Part shown: positions 45,038-59,955 of the stretch, piece by piece | Position numbering within the stretch: position 1 is the stretch's first letter | Layout: each line of letters starts with the position of its first letter | Source: Stenotrophomonas nematodicola | GTDB taxonomy: Bacteria > Pseudomonadota > Gammaproteobacteria > Xanthomonadales > Xanthomonadaceae | Length of the DNA stretch: 64,000 nt | Reading direction: 5' to 3' | Assembly: GCF_009467805.1 (NCBI RefSeq) | Contig: NZ_WIAY01000009.1 | Span: 1-64,000, forward strand | Translations under genes and position numbers: made by a program | Notes under the pieces: generated by a model | Seen by the model: the letters and a program-made list of their open reading frames with translations, nothing else | Databases searched by the model: none | Told to the model about the DNA's origin: nothing

Positions 45038-45379
45038 ATGTATCGCACCCTCTTCGCGGTGGCCGCCGTGGCCACCCTTTCCGCCTGCAGCAGCGCGCCG
45101 ATGGCGCAGGTGCAGCCCATCGACGGCGTGATCTCCGGCCAGTGCCACGTGGACAAGGTGCGCGGCGCGGTGGGCCTGGCCGCATCGGCCGCCACAGTTG
45201 AACGCGCCCGCGTGGACAGCGACAGCCTGCAGGTCACAGTCATCCGCGGCCAGCGCACCGGGAGCGGCCCCACCGCCAGCGGCGCGGCCGATCCCACACC
45301 CGGTGCACAGAGCGGCGGCGACCGGCTGACCATCGAGACCGGCCGTACCAACAACATCACCGCGCTCTACTGCGGCTGA
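45038..45379 (+). CDS. I78-like lipoprotein, diverged
   Basis: 113 residues with a lipobox signal (TLFAVAAVATLSACSS) and a short domain that begins with a cysteine (SGQCHVDKVRGAVGLAAS) and ends DRLTIETGRTNNITALYCG. The Cys-to-CG span, the VRGA(V)G motif and the DRL strand parallel the inhibitor-I78 fold, but the RVLKPG signature is missing and a Gly/Ala/Pro loop is inserted, so inhibition is uncertain. Second of three such genes in 7 kb. Confidence 0.7.
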   Translation: MYRTLFAVAAVATLSACSSAPMAQVQPIDGVISGQCHVDKVRGAVGLAASAATVERARVDSDSLQVTVIRGQRTGSGPTASGAADPTPGAQSGGDRLTIETGRTNNITALYCG

Positions 45380-45389
45380 GCACGCGCCC

Positions 45390-46457
45390 TCAGCGTTTCG
45401 GCGGTCCTGCGCGGTCTCTTCGCCGCGCGGCCTTGAGGAACCGCAGCGTCGCCTGCTCCCACTGGCGGTCGCCGCGCAGCCCGGCCAGGCGGTTCAACTG
45501 GCCGGCGCGCCACCCGTCGAATACGCACGGATCGATATAGGCCTTGCGGCACACCGCCGGCGTGTTGCCCAGCAGCGCCGCCACCGCGCCCACCACCTGG
45601 TTCTGCAGCGCCGCCAACGCCCGTTCGCTGGACGGCTCTGGCAGCGCGGTGGCTGCCAGCTGGCGCAGCGCGGCCACGGTGCCGCCCCAGGTACGGAAGT
45701 CCTTGGCACTGAAGTCCTCGCCCATCGCATCGTGCAGGTAGTCGTTGACCTGCCCCGAATCGACCGGCTGCACACTGCCGTCGTCGTCGCGGTACTGGAA
45801 CAGTGCCTGCCCCGGGAGCTGCTGGCAGCGCCGGATCAGCTGCACCAGCCGGCGGTCGTCCACGTCCACTTCGTGGGCCTGGCCGGATTTGCCGCGAAAG
45901 CGCATCTGCGCCCGCCCGCCCCTGACCAGGGCCAGGTGGTGATTGCGCAGCGTGGTCAGGCCGTAGGAACGGTTGTCGCGGGCGTAGGCGGCATTGCCGA
46001 TGCGCACCAGGGTATCGGCCAGCAGAGCGACCACGATCGCCAGCACCTTGTCGCGCGGAAATCCGGGCAGCGCCAGATCGCGGCGCAGGCGGCGGCGCAG
46101 CGCAGGCAGGGCCATGCCGAAGGCGATCACCCGGTCGAACTTGCCATCGCCGCGTACCCGCGACCAGTCGGCGTGGTACCGGTACTGCTTGCGTCCGCGT
46201 GCATCGCGCCCGGTGGCCTGCAAATGGCCATTGGCCTGCGCACAGATCCACACCGCGGTATAGGCCGGCGGGATCGCCAGCGCGCGGATCCGGGCCAGTG
46301 TGGCGGCATCACGGACCGCCGCCCCGTCCGCATCGCGGTAGCTGAACCCTTTTCCCGCCCGGCGCCGGGCGATCCCCGGCTGGTCGTCGCTGACGTGGCG
46401 CAGACCCGCCTGGCGGGCGGCGGTTTTCTCAGGAGTAGCGGCGACTCGGGTCGGCAT
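45390..46457 (-). CDS. DNA topoisomerase IB, poxvirus type
   Basis: 355-residue type IB topoisomerase, which relaxes supercoils through a 3'-phosphotyrosine. LRHVSDDQPGI opens the N-terminal domain, GRDARGRKQYRYH the central part, and LRIGNAAYARDN-like VRIGNAAYARDNRSYGL and DFRTWGGTVAAL carry catalytic arginine and helix residues. The nucleophilic tyrosine is Y307 in CRKAYIDPCVFDGW. Such genes occur sporadically in proteobacteria. The stop codons of this gene and the convergent I78-like gene are 10 bases apart and pair in a 6-bp stem (45375-45394). Confidence 0.93.
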   Translation of the reverse strand: MPTRVAATPEKTAARQAGLRHVSDDQPGIARRRAGKGFSYRDADGAAVRDAATLARIRALAIPPAYTAVWICAQANGHLQATGRDARGRKQYRYHADWSRVRGDGKFDRVIAFGMALPALRRRLRRDLALPGFPRDKVLAIVVALLADTLVRIGNAAYARDNRSYGLTTLRNHHLALVRGGRAQMRFRGKSGQAHEVDVDDRRLVQLIRRCQQLPGQALFQYRDDDGSVQPVDSGQVNDYLHDAMGEDFSAKDFRTWGGTVAALRQLAATALPEPSSERALAALQNQVVGAVAALLGNTPAVCRKAYIDPCVFDGWRAGQLNRLAGLRGDRQWEQATLRFLKAARRRDRAGPPKR

Positions 46458-46590
46458 GGCAGGCCTCGTGGACGGGGCGGTCAGTGTCGCCGCTGGCGGT
46501 GCGGCAGCGCGTCAATAACGCAACCCCAACACCTGTCCCCCGTCCAGGCGATATGCTCCATCGTTTCCCGGTTGGATGTCTGGAGTGCCG

Positions 46591-47004
46591 ATGTCGTCCT
46601 TGTCGTTCCGCCGCCTGCGGCGCTGTGTGGGTCCGAAGATTCTGTCGACTGCCCTGTTCCCCGCCGTCCTCGTGCTGAGCGCGTGCCAAGCGCCGCCGAT
46701 GGACGAGCAGGAGGCGGTGGGCATGCATGCGCAGCAGGCTGCCGAAGCCGCCGCCGCACCCGCCGATGCCACCGGCAAGGCACTGGAAGCGCCGCCGGTC
46801 GGCAACTGCGACGCCACCCAGGTGCAGAGCCTGGTCGGCCAGCCGTTCACCGATGCGGTGGGCAGCCAGGCCCAGCAGGACGCCGGTGCCAAACAGCTGC
46901 GCGTGCTCAAGCCCAGCGACCTGAGCACGATGGAATTCATGGGCGAGCGTCTGAACATCGAACTGGACGAAAAAGGCGTGATCAGCGGCCTGCGCTGCGG
47001 CTGA
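46591..47004 (+). CDS. Inhibitor I78 family lipoprotein (copy 3)
   Basis: 137 residues; lipobox signal (ALFPAVLVLSACQ), Ala/Glu-rich linker, then an I78 domain (CDATQVQSLVGQPFTDAV, LRVLKPSDLSTMEFMGERLN, terminal LRCG). The GGAG at 46582-46585 supports the ATG at 46591 over the in-frame ATG at 46576. Closely related in its domain to the copy at 39865. Located 165 bases before gltB. Confidence 0.85.
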   Translation: MSSLSFRRLRRCVGPKILSTALFPAVLVLSACQAPPMDEQEAVGMHAQQAAEAAAAPADATGKALEAPPVGNCDATQVQSLVGQPFTDAVGSQAQQDAGAKQLRVLKPSDLSTMEFMGERLNIELDEKGVISGLRCG

Positions 47005-47039
47005 ACACGCGGCGTTGGAGGCTGGAAAAGCAGGGGTTT

Positions 47040-47076
47040 GGTTGCGCCTGCAACCGTGTATTGCGGCGTTGCAACA
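47040..47076. promoter_or_regulatory. Paired GTTGC/GCAAC dyads upstream of gltB
   Basis: GGTTGCGCCTGCAACC (47040-47055) is a perfect 6-4-6 inverted repeat, and the gapless palindrome GTTGCAAC lies at 47069-47076. Both use the same GTTGC half-site. A -10-like TATGCT follows at 47079-47084, so bound regulator would overlap the -35 region. The regulator is unknown. Confidence 0.55.
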
Positions 47077-47169
47077 ACTATGCTCTAGTCGAGTCATCCG
47101 GTGCCTTCGCTTGCGCTCAACGGATTGAGCGGGGACGACTGTCGCCGCTCACCCGACTTCGAGGCAGAG

Positions 47170-51624
<4,455 letters not shown>

Positions 51625-51642
51625 TGCGTCGCGTGGTGCCCC

Positions 51643-53149
<1,507 letters not shown>

Positions 53150-53156
<7 letters not shown>

Positions 53157-53431
53157 GCGCGGGCGGCCTGCGGGTCGATGCCCGCGCGTTCGATCTCCAG
53201 CGCCATCAGCAGCTGGATGTTGTCCAGCTGGGCGCGGATACGCGCATTGCTGACCGCGTCGTCGTGGCTGCCCCCCATGTGCGCCTCCAGCATGCGGGCC
53301 AATCCGGCCAGCAGCAGCTCCGCGTCGGACGCGGGCGCCTGCCGCAGCACGCCCGCCAGGGTGCGCAGGCGGGTGGTGCGGTCGCCCACTGCGCGCGGCA
53401 CCGGGATGGCAGCGGAAGGGATCGGGGTCAT
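53150..53431 (-). CDS. Small protein of unknown function
   Basis: 93 residues from the ATG at 53431, which has GGAG eight bases upstream; a longer in-frame start at 53494 is possible. The sequence is helical (TRLRTLAGVLRQAPASDAEL, RIRAQLDNIQLLMALEIERA) without signal peptide or cysteine. No family recognised. It lies between gltD and a hybrid histidine kinase; no functional inference can be made. Confidence 0.55.
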
Positions 53432-53501
53432 GGCAGGTACTCCAGGGCGGGGGATCACCGCGCCACTGTCGGTCAGGGCCGAATCCGACACCATGCAACT
53501 A

Positions 53502-55661
53502 TTACGAAAACTCCACCCCCCGCAGCCCGGCCAGGTAGCGCTCCACCCCGGCGCTGAACCGGTCCAGCCCGGCGCGGCTGTCCACCAGCGGAGCCTCTTC
53601 CAGCGCCCGCATCAGCCCGCGCGCCTGCTTGCCCAGCCGGCGGGCGCCGACCACACCCAGCCCCCCTGCCATGCGATGCAGGCACGCGTTGACGGCCTGG
53701 GCGTCGCCGCCGGCCGTGGCCCGGATCAACCCGGACAGGTCGGCCTGGGTGGTGGTCTGCATCAGCGTCAGCACCTCACGCGCGGTAGCGACCGACCCCA
53801 GTTGCCGTCCCAGCGCCTGCACGCACGGCACCGGGTCGACCGCGGCGGCCATGTCCCCGGTCGTCGTCAACAACGCCGCCAGGTGTTCGCGCAGGGCCTC
53901 CAGGGTGATCGGCTTGGTCAGCATCCGGTCCATGCCGGCCTGCTGGCACCGCTGCTGCGTCTGCGCCTGTACGCTGGCGGTGAGGCCCACGATCGGCACC
54001 GGCACCGCGCCGGACGCACGCTCGGTGCGCCGGATCGCACTGGCCAGCGCATATCCGTCCATCACCGGCATCTGGCAATCGGTGATCACCAGGTCGAATG
54101 CGCGGCCCTGCATCAGGCGCAGCGCTTCTTCGCCCTGCGCGGCCATCGTGTGGCCCAGGCCCAGCTGACGCAGCCGCCAGGCCATCAGCGCCTGGTGGAT
54201 GGGATCGTCCTCGGCCACCAGCACCTGCAGGCCGGGCGCGAACACCGGCTGCGCCGCGTCGGCGTCGCGGGCGGCTACAGCGCCTGGAGCGATCGCGATC
54301 GGCAGCGTGAGTTCCAGTTCCATCCGCGTGCCCTGCCCGGGTGAGCTGTGCATGCGCAGATCGCCGTCCATCAGCCCGGCCAGCCCACGGCAGATGCTCA
54401 GTCCCAGCCCGCTGCCGCCATAGCGGCGCCCGATCGAGGCCTCGGCCTGGGTGAACGGACTGAACAGCACCGCCTGCTGGTCGGCCGATACGCCGATGCC
54501 CGTATCGATCACCGCCAGGCACAGGCGCTGCCGGTCCCCCTCATCCGCGCGCACGTCCAGTTCGATCCGCACTCCCCCGTGCGCGGTGAACTTCAGCGCA
54601 TTGCTCAGCAGGTTGAACAGGATCTGGCGCAGGCGCACGCCGTCGCCGCAATGGCCGGCCGCCACCCGCGGGTCGATCCGGGAGCGCAGCCACAGCCCCT
54701 TGTTGGCCGCCATCGGCGACAGCAGGCGCTGCACATTGCCGATGATGCCGGGCAGCGTGATCGGCGTGGCTTCCAGTGGCAGGGCACCGGCGTCGATGCG
54801 CGAGTAGTCCAGCACGTCGTCGAGGATCTGCCGCAGCAGGCTGGCGGCGTCGTGCACGGTGGCCAGCAGCGCGCATTGTTCCTCGTCCAATCCGGTGTCT
54901 TCAAGCACCTCGAGCATGCCCAGCATGCCGCTCATCGGGGTGCGTATCTCGTGGCTCATGGTGGCCAGGAAGTTCGCTTTGGCCGCGGCGGCGGCCTCGG
55001 CGTCGCGGCGCGCGGCGGCCAGCGCGGTGGCCTGCTCGTGCGAGGCGGTGACATCGATCCAGTAACCGCTCCATTTGACGCTGTCGTCGTCGGCGGCCAT
55101 CGGCTGGCCGCGCGACCGCACCCAGCGCCAGCCCTGCGGCCCGCAGGCCCTGAATTCGACATCGATCACCGTCAGATGCGTGGCAGACACCTCCACGCTG
55201 CGCCGCAGATGCGCCTGGTCGTCCGGGTGGACCGTGGCGAACAGGCGCGACTCGTCGGCCATCGCCACCTCGGCCGACAGCCCGAACAGCGAGTACATGT
55301 CCCCGGTGATGTAGGGAAACGACAGCACACCGTCGCGCCCGCGATGGGCCTGGTACACCACCGCCGGCAGCGTGGCGCACACTTCCTGCAGGCGCCGCTC
55401 GGCGCGGTGGCGTTCGCCGGCCTCGCGGTGCAGCCGCCAGTAGCCATAGGCGTGCATCAACAGCAGGACCAGCACCATCAGCAGCAGCGGAATGGCCCAG
55501 CGCAGCAGGGAGCCGGACGCGGCGATCGGGTCCACCGTCACCTGTGCACCGGCCACCAGCCCGCCGGGCAGCGGCAGCCAGGCCACCTGCCCGCGCAGCG
55601 CCCGCTGACCGTCCTCCGGCGCGGACGCCTCCTGTCCAGGCCGTTGTTCCGTGGTGATCAT
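53502..55661 (-). CDS. Hybrid histidine kinase with PAS, receiver and HPt domains
   Basis: 719 residues: a 50-residue N-terminal segment without signal peptide, one transmembrane helix (about 55-75), a PAS-like domain (95-205; [14 protein letters not shown]), HisKA with phospho-histidine H237 ([13 protein letters not shown]), HATPase with N354 and the G-boxes ([15 protein letters not shown]), a receiver with D528 ([11 protein letters not shown]) and an HPt with H662 (LHRMAGGLG). An in-frame TGA lies 21 bases before the ATG and AGGGGG precedes it, so the short N-terminus is genuine. No partner response regulator is adjacent. The signal is unknown. Confidence 0.9.
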   Translation of the reverse strand: MITTEQRPGQEASAPEDGQRALRGQVAWLPLPGGLVAGAQVTVDPIAASGSLLRWAIPLLLMVLVLLLMHAYGYWRLHREAGERHRAERRLQEVCATLPAVVYQAHRGRDGVLSFPYITGDMYSLFGLSAEVAMADESRLFATVHPDDQAHLRRSVEVSATHLTVIDVEFRACGPQGWRWVRSRGQPMAADDDSVKWSGYWIDVTASHEQATALAAARRDAEAAAAAKANFLATMSHEIRTPMSGMLGMLEVLEDTGLDEEQCALLATVHDAASLLRQILDDVLDYSRIDAGALPLEATPITLPGIIGNVQRLLSPMAANKGLWLRSRIDPRVAAGHCGDGVRLRQILFNLLSNALKFTAHGGVRIELDVRADEGDRQRLCLAVIDTGIGVSADQQAVLFSPFTQAEASIGRRYGGSGLGLSICRGLAGLMDGDLRMHSSPGQGTRMELELTLPIAIAPGAVAARDADAAQPVFAPGLQVLVAEDDPIHQALMAWRLRQLGLGHTMAAQGEEALRLMQGRAFDLVITDCQMPVMDGYALASAIRRTERASGAVPVPIVGLTASVQAQTQQRCQQAGMDRMLTKPITLEALREHLAALLTTTGDMAAAVDPVPCVQALGRQLGSVATAREVLTLMQTTTQADLSGLIRATAGGDAQAVNACLHRMAGGLGVVGARRLGKQARGLMRALEEAPLVDSRAGLDRFSAGVERYLAGLRGVEFS

Positions 55662-55987
55662 TGGTTCTGCCCCCCTGCATCATGGTCGCCAACGGCAATG
55701 CGGCCCGGGCAGCGTCGAATGGCGGGCCGTCCTGCAAGGTGCGCCCACCCTCACCGCCACCGGAACATCGCCCCGCGCGGCCTGTCGACGTCATTGACGA
55801 CAGGCGCTGCGCTGCACCCGACTCACCCTAGCGATTGCACCCGCTGCAGCAATGAAACTTGTTGCAAACCCCTGTGTGCGTGACGCCACGCACGTGATGC
55901 GCTGCGGCGCCGTCGCATTCAAGCGGGCGCACCCCTGACATGCGATCGCATTACACTGCGGCCTCCTCCTTCTGCTGGATGCCCACC
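55662..55987. other. Intergenic region, kinase and mgsA divergent
   Basis: 326 bases between the divergent hybrid kinase and methylglyoxal synthase genes. I see no gene. It contains a hairpin at 55781-55804 (CCTGTC-GAC-GTC / GACGACAGG, nine pairs with a 3-base bulge), which may be an operator or attenuator, and otherwise no repeats. Promoters for both genes should lie here but none is convincing. Confidence 0.5.
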
Positions 55988-56860
55988 ATGCGCATCGGCC
56001 TGGCCGCCAACCGCCTGCACCATCACGACAAGCACGCCGCGCTGTTCCGCTGGCTGCGCGCCAGCGACCGCGGCCTGCGCGAACTGGGGGTGGAACTGCA
56101 TGCGGTCGGGCGTACCTACGATGCGATCCAGCGACTGGGATTCCTGCAGGATTTCGCGCCGCTGCGGCGTTATCCGAACGGGCGCGAGGGCGGTCTGATG
56201 AAACTGGTGGCCGAAGTGGTCGGGATGGGGACACCGGAACGCACGCTGGACGGGGCGATCTACCTGATGGACCCGGTCGATCCCTCCTCGATCTTTCCCG
56301 AAGCCACCGCGCTCAAACGCCAGTGTGTGATCCACGGCAAGCCTTTCATCTCCACCGTGGCCACCGCACGTGACTGGATCGAGATCGAGCGCGTGCATGC
56401 CGGGCTCGCCGCGGACCGGGGCGCCGATGATCTGCACGCCTTCGAACACCAGACCCTGGCGCTGATCGCGCACGACGCGATGAAGCCGGCCATGCTGGCC
56501 TTCGCCGCTGAGCATTTCGACGTGCTCTCGCGGTTCCGTACCCGGATCGGCACCGGCACCACCGGCCAGCGCCTCAACGCGCTGGCCTGGAGCCGGGGCT
56601 GGCCGCAGGACCAGGCGTGGGTGGAGCGCTACCAGAGCGGCCCGATGGGCGGCGACGCGCAGATTGCCGACCGCGTGCTGGAAGGCCACTGCCAGCGGGC
56701 GATCTTCTTCGAGGACCCGCACGTCGCACGCCAGCACGAAGCCGACATCCAGCTGCTTGAGCGCGCGGTAACCACAGTGACCGACCAGGCCGTGTGCATC
56801 ACCGCACCGCGCGTGGCCGAACGCTGGGCGCAGGCGGCGGCGTTGCGCGCCCGCGCGTGA
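55988..56860 (+). CDS. mgsA: Methylglyoxal synthase with tandem MGS domains
   Basis: 290 residues, twice the usual ~150. The C-terminal half (from residue ~155) is a complete MGS domain: LALIAHD (H162, D163), GTGTTG (188-193), SGPMGGD (D223) and FFEDPHVARQHEADI (H250, D253), with the same spacing as the E. coli catalytic residues. The N-terminal half repeats the fold (RIGLAANRLHHHDKHAALF, DGAIYLMDPVDPSS, KPFISTVATARDW) but lacks GPMGGD, so it is probably a regulatory or structural copy. Converts dihydroxyacetone phosphate to methylglyoxal plus phosphate. No sign of frameshift. Confidence 0.88.
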   Translation: MRIGLAANRLHHHDKHAALFRWLRASDRGLRELGVELHAVGRTYDAIQRLGFLQDFAPLRRYPNGREGGLMKLVAEVVGMGTPERTLDGAIYLMDPVDPSSIFPEATALKRQCVIHGKPFISTVATARDWIEIERVHAGLAADRGADDLHAFEHQTLALIAHDAMKPAMLAFAAEHFDVLSRFRTRIGTGTTGQRLNALAWSRGWPQDQAWVERYQSGPMGGDAQIADRVLEGHCQRAIFFEDPHVARQHEADIQLLERAVTTVTDQAVCITAPRVAERWAQAAALRARA

Positions 56861-56870
56861 ACGGCCGGCA

Positions 56871-57647
56871 TTACAGCAATTGACGGAGCATTGCCTTGAG
56901 CCGGCGGCCTTCGCGCTGGAAGTAGTCGCGCTCGTCCTGCCAGGCCGGGAACCGCTTTTCCACCTCTGCCCAGAACGCCGGTGAATGGTTGGGCTGGATC
57001 AGGTGGCACAGCTCGTGGACCAGCACGTATTCGAACGCCGAGGGACGCCCCAGTACCAGCGCCAGGTCCAGCGCCATGCTGCCGTCCGGTGCCAGCGAAC
57101 CCCATTGCGACGACATCACCTTGAGCCGCAACCGTGCCGGCGCGCGCGGCAGACCGGGCAGGTATCGGGGCAGCCACTGGCCCACGTCGGCACGGGTCTG
57201 GGCTTCGTAGAACTCGCGCAGGCTGCGTCGCAGGGTGGCCTCGTTGCCGCGCGCGGGCCAATGCATCACCAGGCCCGCCGCGTCGCGCTCGAGATGGGCG
57301 AAGCGGCCGCTCGCCCAGCGCAGCGCGACCAGTTCGCCACGCAGAGGCAGCTGGCCGGGCTCACCGATCACCAGCGGGGGCGGCAGGTTGTGCGCCTGGT
57401 AGCTGCGTAGCTGCGTGGACAGCCAGTCGCGGTGCTGCTCCAGGAAGCGCTCGCCCATCACCAGGCTGGCGCGCGGCGGCAGGGTCAGGCGTACGCCGCG
57501 CTCGTCCACGCTGAGTTTGATGCGACGCGCCCGCGGATCGCGCACGCGCAGTACATCGATCTCCGCATCTTCCAGGCGCAGTCGTACCGTGTCGCGCTGC
57601 AGGATGGGGGCAGCCGGCGAGATCAGGCGGCGGAGGAGTCCGGACAT
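56871..57647 (-). CDS. YgjP-type M48/SprT-like metallopeptidase
   Basis: 258-residue DUF45 protein. An N-terminal domain (KLSVDERGVRLTLPPRASL) precedes the zinc protease motif VHELCHLIQPNHSPAFW (HEXXH with downstream histidine). The ATG at 57647 (MSGLLRRLISPAAP) is preferred over in-frame upstream codons without conservation. Family members are thought to be intracellular zinc hydrolases of unknown substrate. It converges on mgsA (10 bases). Confidence 0.88.
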   Translation of the reverse strand: MSGLLRRLISPAAPILQRDTVRLRLEDAEIDVLRVRDPRARRIKLSVDERGVRLTLPPRASLVMGERFLEQHRDWLSTQLRSYQAHNLPPPLVIGEPGQLPLRGELVALRWASGRFAHLERDAAGLVMHWPARGNEATLRRSLREFYEAQTRADVGQWLPRYLPGLPRAPARLRLKVMSSQWGSLAPDGSMALDLALVLGRPSAFEYVLVHELCHLIQPNHSPAFWAEVEKRFPAWQDERDYFQREGRRLKAMLRQLL

Positions 57648-57700
57648 GGCAACAGCATAGCGCTGCCCGCGCGCCGCAGATGACTGCGGGGTAGCGGGGG

Positions 57701-57726
57701 CGGAGCGGGGACGCTGCCCCGCTCCG
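57701..57726 (-). terminator. rdgC terminator hairpin
   Basis: CGGAGCGGGG (57701-57710) and CCCCGCTCCG (57717-57726) form a perfect 10-bp stem with a 6-base loop, 14 bases beyond the rdgC stop on the minus strand. Confidence 0.7.
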
Positions 57727-57740
57727 GTCCGCACCTGGCG

Positions 57741-58646
57741 TCAATCCGCCTTGCTGAGCTTGAACGCCTCTTCCAGCAGCAGGAACAGGCGACGGACTTC
57801 GCCGCTCTGCAGGGCAAACCGTGCGTCCAGTTCGGCACGGCGGCCGTCGTCGTCGGCGTGCTCGAGCTGGTCCAGCGCACCGTCCAGGAACTTCAGCTTG
57901 CGCACGATCAGGTCATCGCCCAGCACGAAGGACAGATTGTCCTCGAACACCAGGGCCAGCTTGGTGACCTGCTTGCCGGCGTCCAGGTGCTTGTCGATCT
58001 CGTCGCAGCGCAGTTCCTGGTGCTGGCACTTGACCACGGCGCCGCCCTCGGCCGGGTCCTTCATCTCGCATTCTTCGCCCAGGCTCAGGCCGGTCGGCAG
58101 CGCCTCGCCGGCGATCCAGCCGGTCAGGATCGAGCGTGGCGCCACTTCGGCGTTCAGCGGCATCGCCGGGAAGCTGCCGAGCAGGCCGCGGATGTCGGAC
58201 ATCACGTTCTCGCCGGTCTTGCGGCTGGAACTGTCCACGGCCACATAGCCGTGCGCCAGGTCGATCAGCGCATCGGTACGCGAGCTCTTGATGAAGGCGC
58301 GCGGCATCAGTTCATGCAGCAGGTCGTCCTTCATGCGCTTGCGCTCGCGGCCACCGGGCTTGCGGCCTTCCTTCTCCTCGATTTCCTCGAGCTTGCGCGC
58401 CAGCAGATCGTTGACCACCGCGCCAGGCAGGATCTTGTCTTCACCGCCCACGGTCAGCCACAGGGCATCGCCGATGCGATGGGAGAACACGGCCTTTTCT
58501 TCGCGGCCGAATGGCGAGATGAAACCGCGCGAGGTCATTTCAAGCGGACCCACCGGCTTGAGCAGGGCCTGCGGCAGCAGGGTGTCGACCTCGGAGAAAT
58601 CGGTGGTGGTCGGGAAGCGGAACAGCGTCAGGTTGCGAAAGAACAT
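57741..58646 (-). CDS. rdgC: Recombination-associated protein RdgC
   Basis: 301-residue RdgC, the ring-shaped DNA-binding protein that limits RecA access to duplex and single-stranded DNA. Starts MFFRNLTLFRFPTTTDFS; family stretches include ALLKPVGPLEMTSRGFISPFG, RMKDDLLHELMPRAFIKSS and LSFVLGDDLIVRKLKFLD. Length matches E. coli RdgC (303). It is followed by a strong hairpin terminator and preceded by ttcA on the same strand, 49 bases away. Confidence 0.95.
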   Translation of the reverse strand: MFFRNLTLFRFPTTTDFSEVDTLLPQALLKPVGPLEMTSRGFISPFGREEKAVFSHRIGDALWLTVGGEDKILPGAVVNDLLARKLEEIEEKEGRKPGGRERKRMKDDLLHELMPRAFIKSSRTDALIDLAHGYVAVDSSSRKTGENVMSDIRGLLGSFPAMPLNAEVAPRSILTGWIAGEALPTGLSLGEECEMKDPAEGGAVVKCQHQELRCDEIDKHLDAGKQVTKLALVFEDNLSFVLGDDLIVRKLKFLDGALDQLEHADDDGRRAELDARFALQSGEVRRLFLLLEEAFKLSKAD

Positions 58647-58695
58647 GGAAGTCCGGAATGAGAGCGTGGAAGGAACGCAAGGCGCGGTGCACCGG

Positions 58696-59601
58696 CTAGG
58701 CCGGCGGCGGTACCTCGCCGGCGTCATCGGGGGTGGGCCACCCGCCCGGGGCGGCCCGCGGGGCGTCCTGCGTGCGCCCCAGCGACAGGAAATCGAACAG
58801 GGCCGGATCAGCCAGCTGCGACGGATGGATGTTGCCCAGCGCGCGCGCGATCTGGTCGATCCGGCCCGGGTGCGCCTGCTCCCAGCCCTGCAGCATCTGC
58901 GCGACCTGGCGGCGTTGCAGGGTGTCCTGGCTGCCGCACAGCGTGCACGGGATGATCGGGAACGCGCGTGCCTGCGCGTAGCGGGCAATGTCCTGTTCGC
59001 TGACGTAGGCCAGCGGACGGATCACCACATGCGCGCCATCGTCGCTGCGCAGTTTGGGCGGCATCGCCGACAGCTTGGCGTGGTGGAACAGGTTCAGGAA
59101 AAACGTGGCCACGCTGTCGTCGCGATGGTGGCCCAGGGCAATCTTGGTGAAGCCATGCTCGGCCGCATGGCGGTACAGGGCACCGCGCCGCAGCCGCGAA
59201 CACAGCGAGCACATCGTGCGCCCTTCCGGGATGACCCGGGTCACCACCGAGTAGGTGTCCTGCTCGATGATCTGGAACGGCACGCCGATCGAGCGCAGGT
59301 AGCCGGGCAGCACGTCGGTGGGAAAACCGGGCTGCTTCTGGTCCAGGTTGACGGCCACCAGCTCGAAATCCACCGGCGCCTTTTTCTGCAACTGCAGCAG
59401 CAGGTCCAGCAGGGTGTAGCTGTCCTTCCCGCCGGACAGGCAGACCATCACCCGGTCGCCGGCCTCGATCATGCCGAAGTCGCCGATGGCCTGGCCGACC
59501 TGGCGGCGCAGCCGCCGCGCCAGCCTGTCCTGGTCCGCCTCGGCCGCACGCGGATCGCGGGCGCGCAGGACGGGATCGGGCAAGGGCAGGACGGCGCTCA
59601 T
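58696..59601 (-). CDS. ttcA: tRNA 2-thiocytidine synthase TtcA
   Basis: 301 residues. The PP-loop [14 protein letters not shown], the two CXXC pairs ([10 protein letters not shown] and CTLCGSQ) for the 4Fe-4S cluster and [16 protein letters not shown] are diagnostic for TtcA, which thiolates C32 of tRNAs. The start is uncertain: ATG at 59601 ([10 protein letters not shown]) or three codons earlier at 59610; neither has a strong ribosome-binding site. Confidence 0.94.
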   Translation of the reverse strand: MSAVLPLPDPVLRARDPRAAEADQDRLARRLRRQVGQAIGDFGMIEAGDRVMVCLSGGKDSYTLLDLLLQLQKKAPVDFELVAVNLDQKQPGFPTDVLPGYLRSIGVPFQIIEQDTYSVVTRVIPEGRTMCSLCSRLRRGALYRHAAEHGFTKIALGHHRDDSVATFFLNLFHHAKLSAMPPKLRSDDGAHVVIRPLAYVSEQDIARYAQARAFPIIPCTLCGSQDTLQRRQVAQMLQGWEQAHPGRIDQIARALGNIHPSQLADPALFDFLSLGRTQDAPRAAPGGWPTPDDAGEVPPPA

Positions 59602-59692
59602 GACGGTCATTCTACCGGCTCGCCGCCGCCCCCATCGCCACCGGGAGGTGACTGCGTTCACTCCCGGGCATCATCGTGGATGTGTATGCTCA

Positions 59693-59902
59693 ATGGCCGT
59701 GGATACCCTGACGCCCACCGAGATCAGTACCCGTCTTGCCATGCTCCGGCAGGAGCACCGTGCGCTCGACGAACAGATCCTGCACATGGCCGCCAATGGC
59801 GAAGACGAGCTGGACGCCAAGCGCCTGAAGCGGCGCAAGCTGCAGCTCAAGGACTGCATCGCCAGACTGGAAAACATGCTGATTCCCGACGAACCGGCAT
59901 AA
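59693..59902 (+). CDS. YdcH/DUF465 family small protein
   Basis: 69 residues. The sequence (MLRQEHRALDEQILHMAANG, RLKRRKLQLKDCIARLEN) is the coiled-coil YdcH/SlyX-like DUF465 family, found in many proteobacteria with unknown function. It is divergent from ttcA with an 80- to 90-base gap and converges on plsB across a REP-like stem. Confidence 0.85.
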   Translation: MAVDTLTPTEISTRLAMLRQEHRALDEQILHMAANGEDELDAKRLKRRKLQLKDCIARLENMLIPDEPA

Positions 59903-59917
59903 CACCCGCACCCGGCG

Positions 59918-59936
59918 AGCCGACCGTTGGTCGGCT
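59918..59936. repeat. REP-like stem-loop between ydcH and plsB
   Basis: AGCCGACC-GTT-GGTCGGCT, a perfect 8-bp stem, is identical to the first stem of the array at 21753-21771. No GTAG is present beside it. It lies between convergent genes and may serve as a terminator. Confidence 0.75.
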
Positions 59937-59955
59937 GCCCTTCCTGCCGGCTGCC

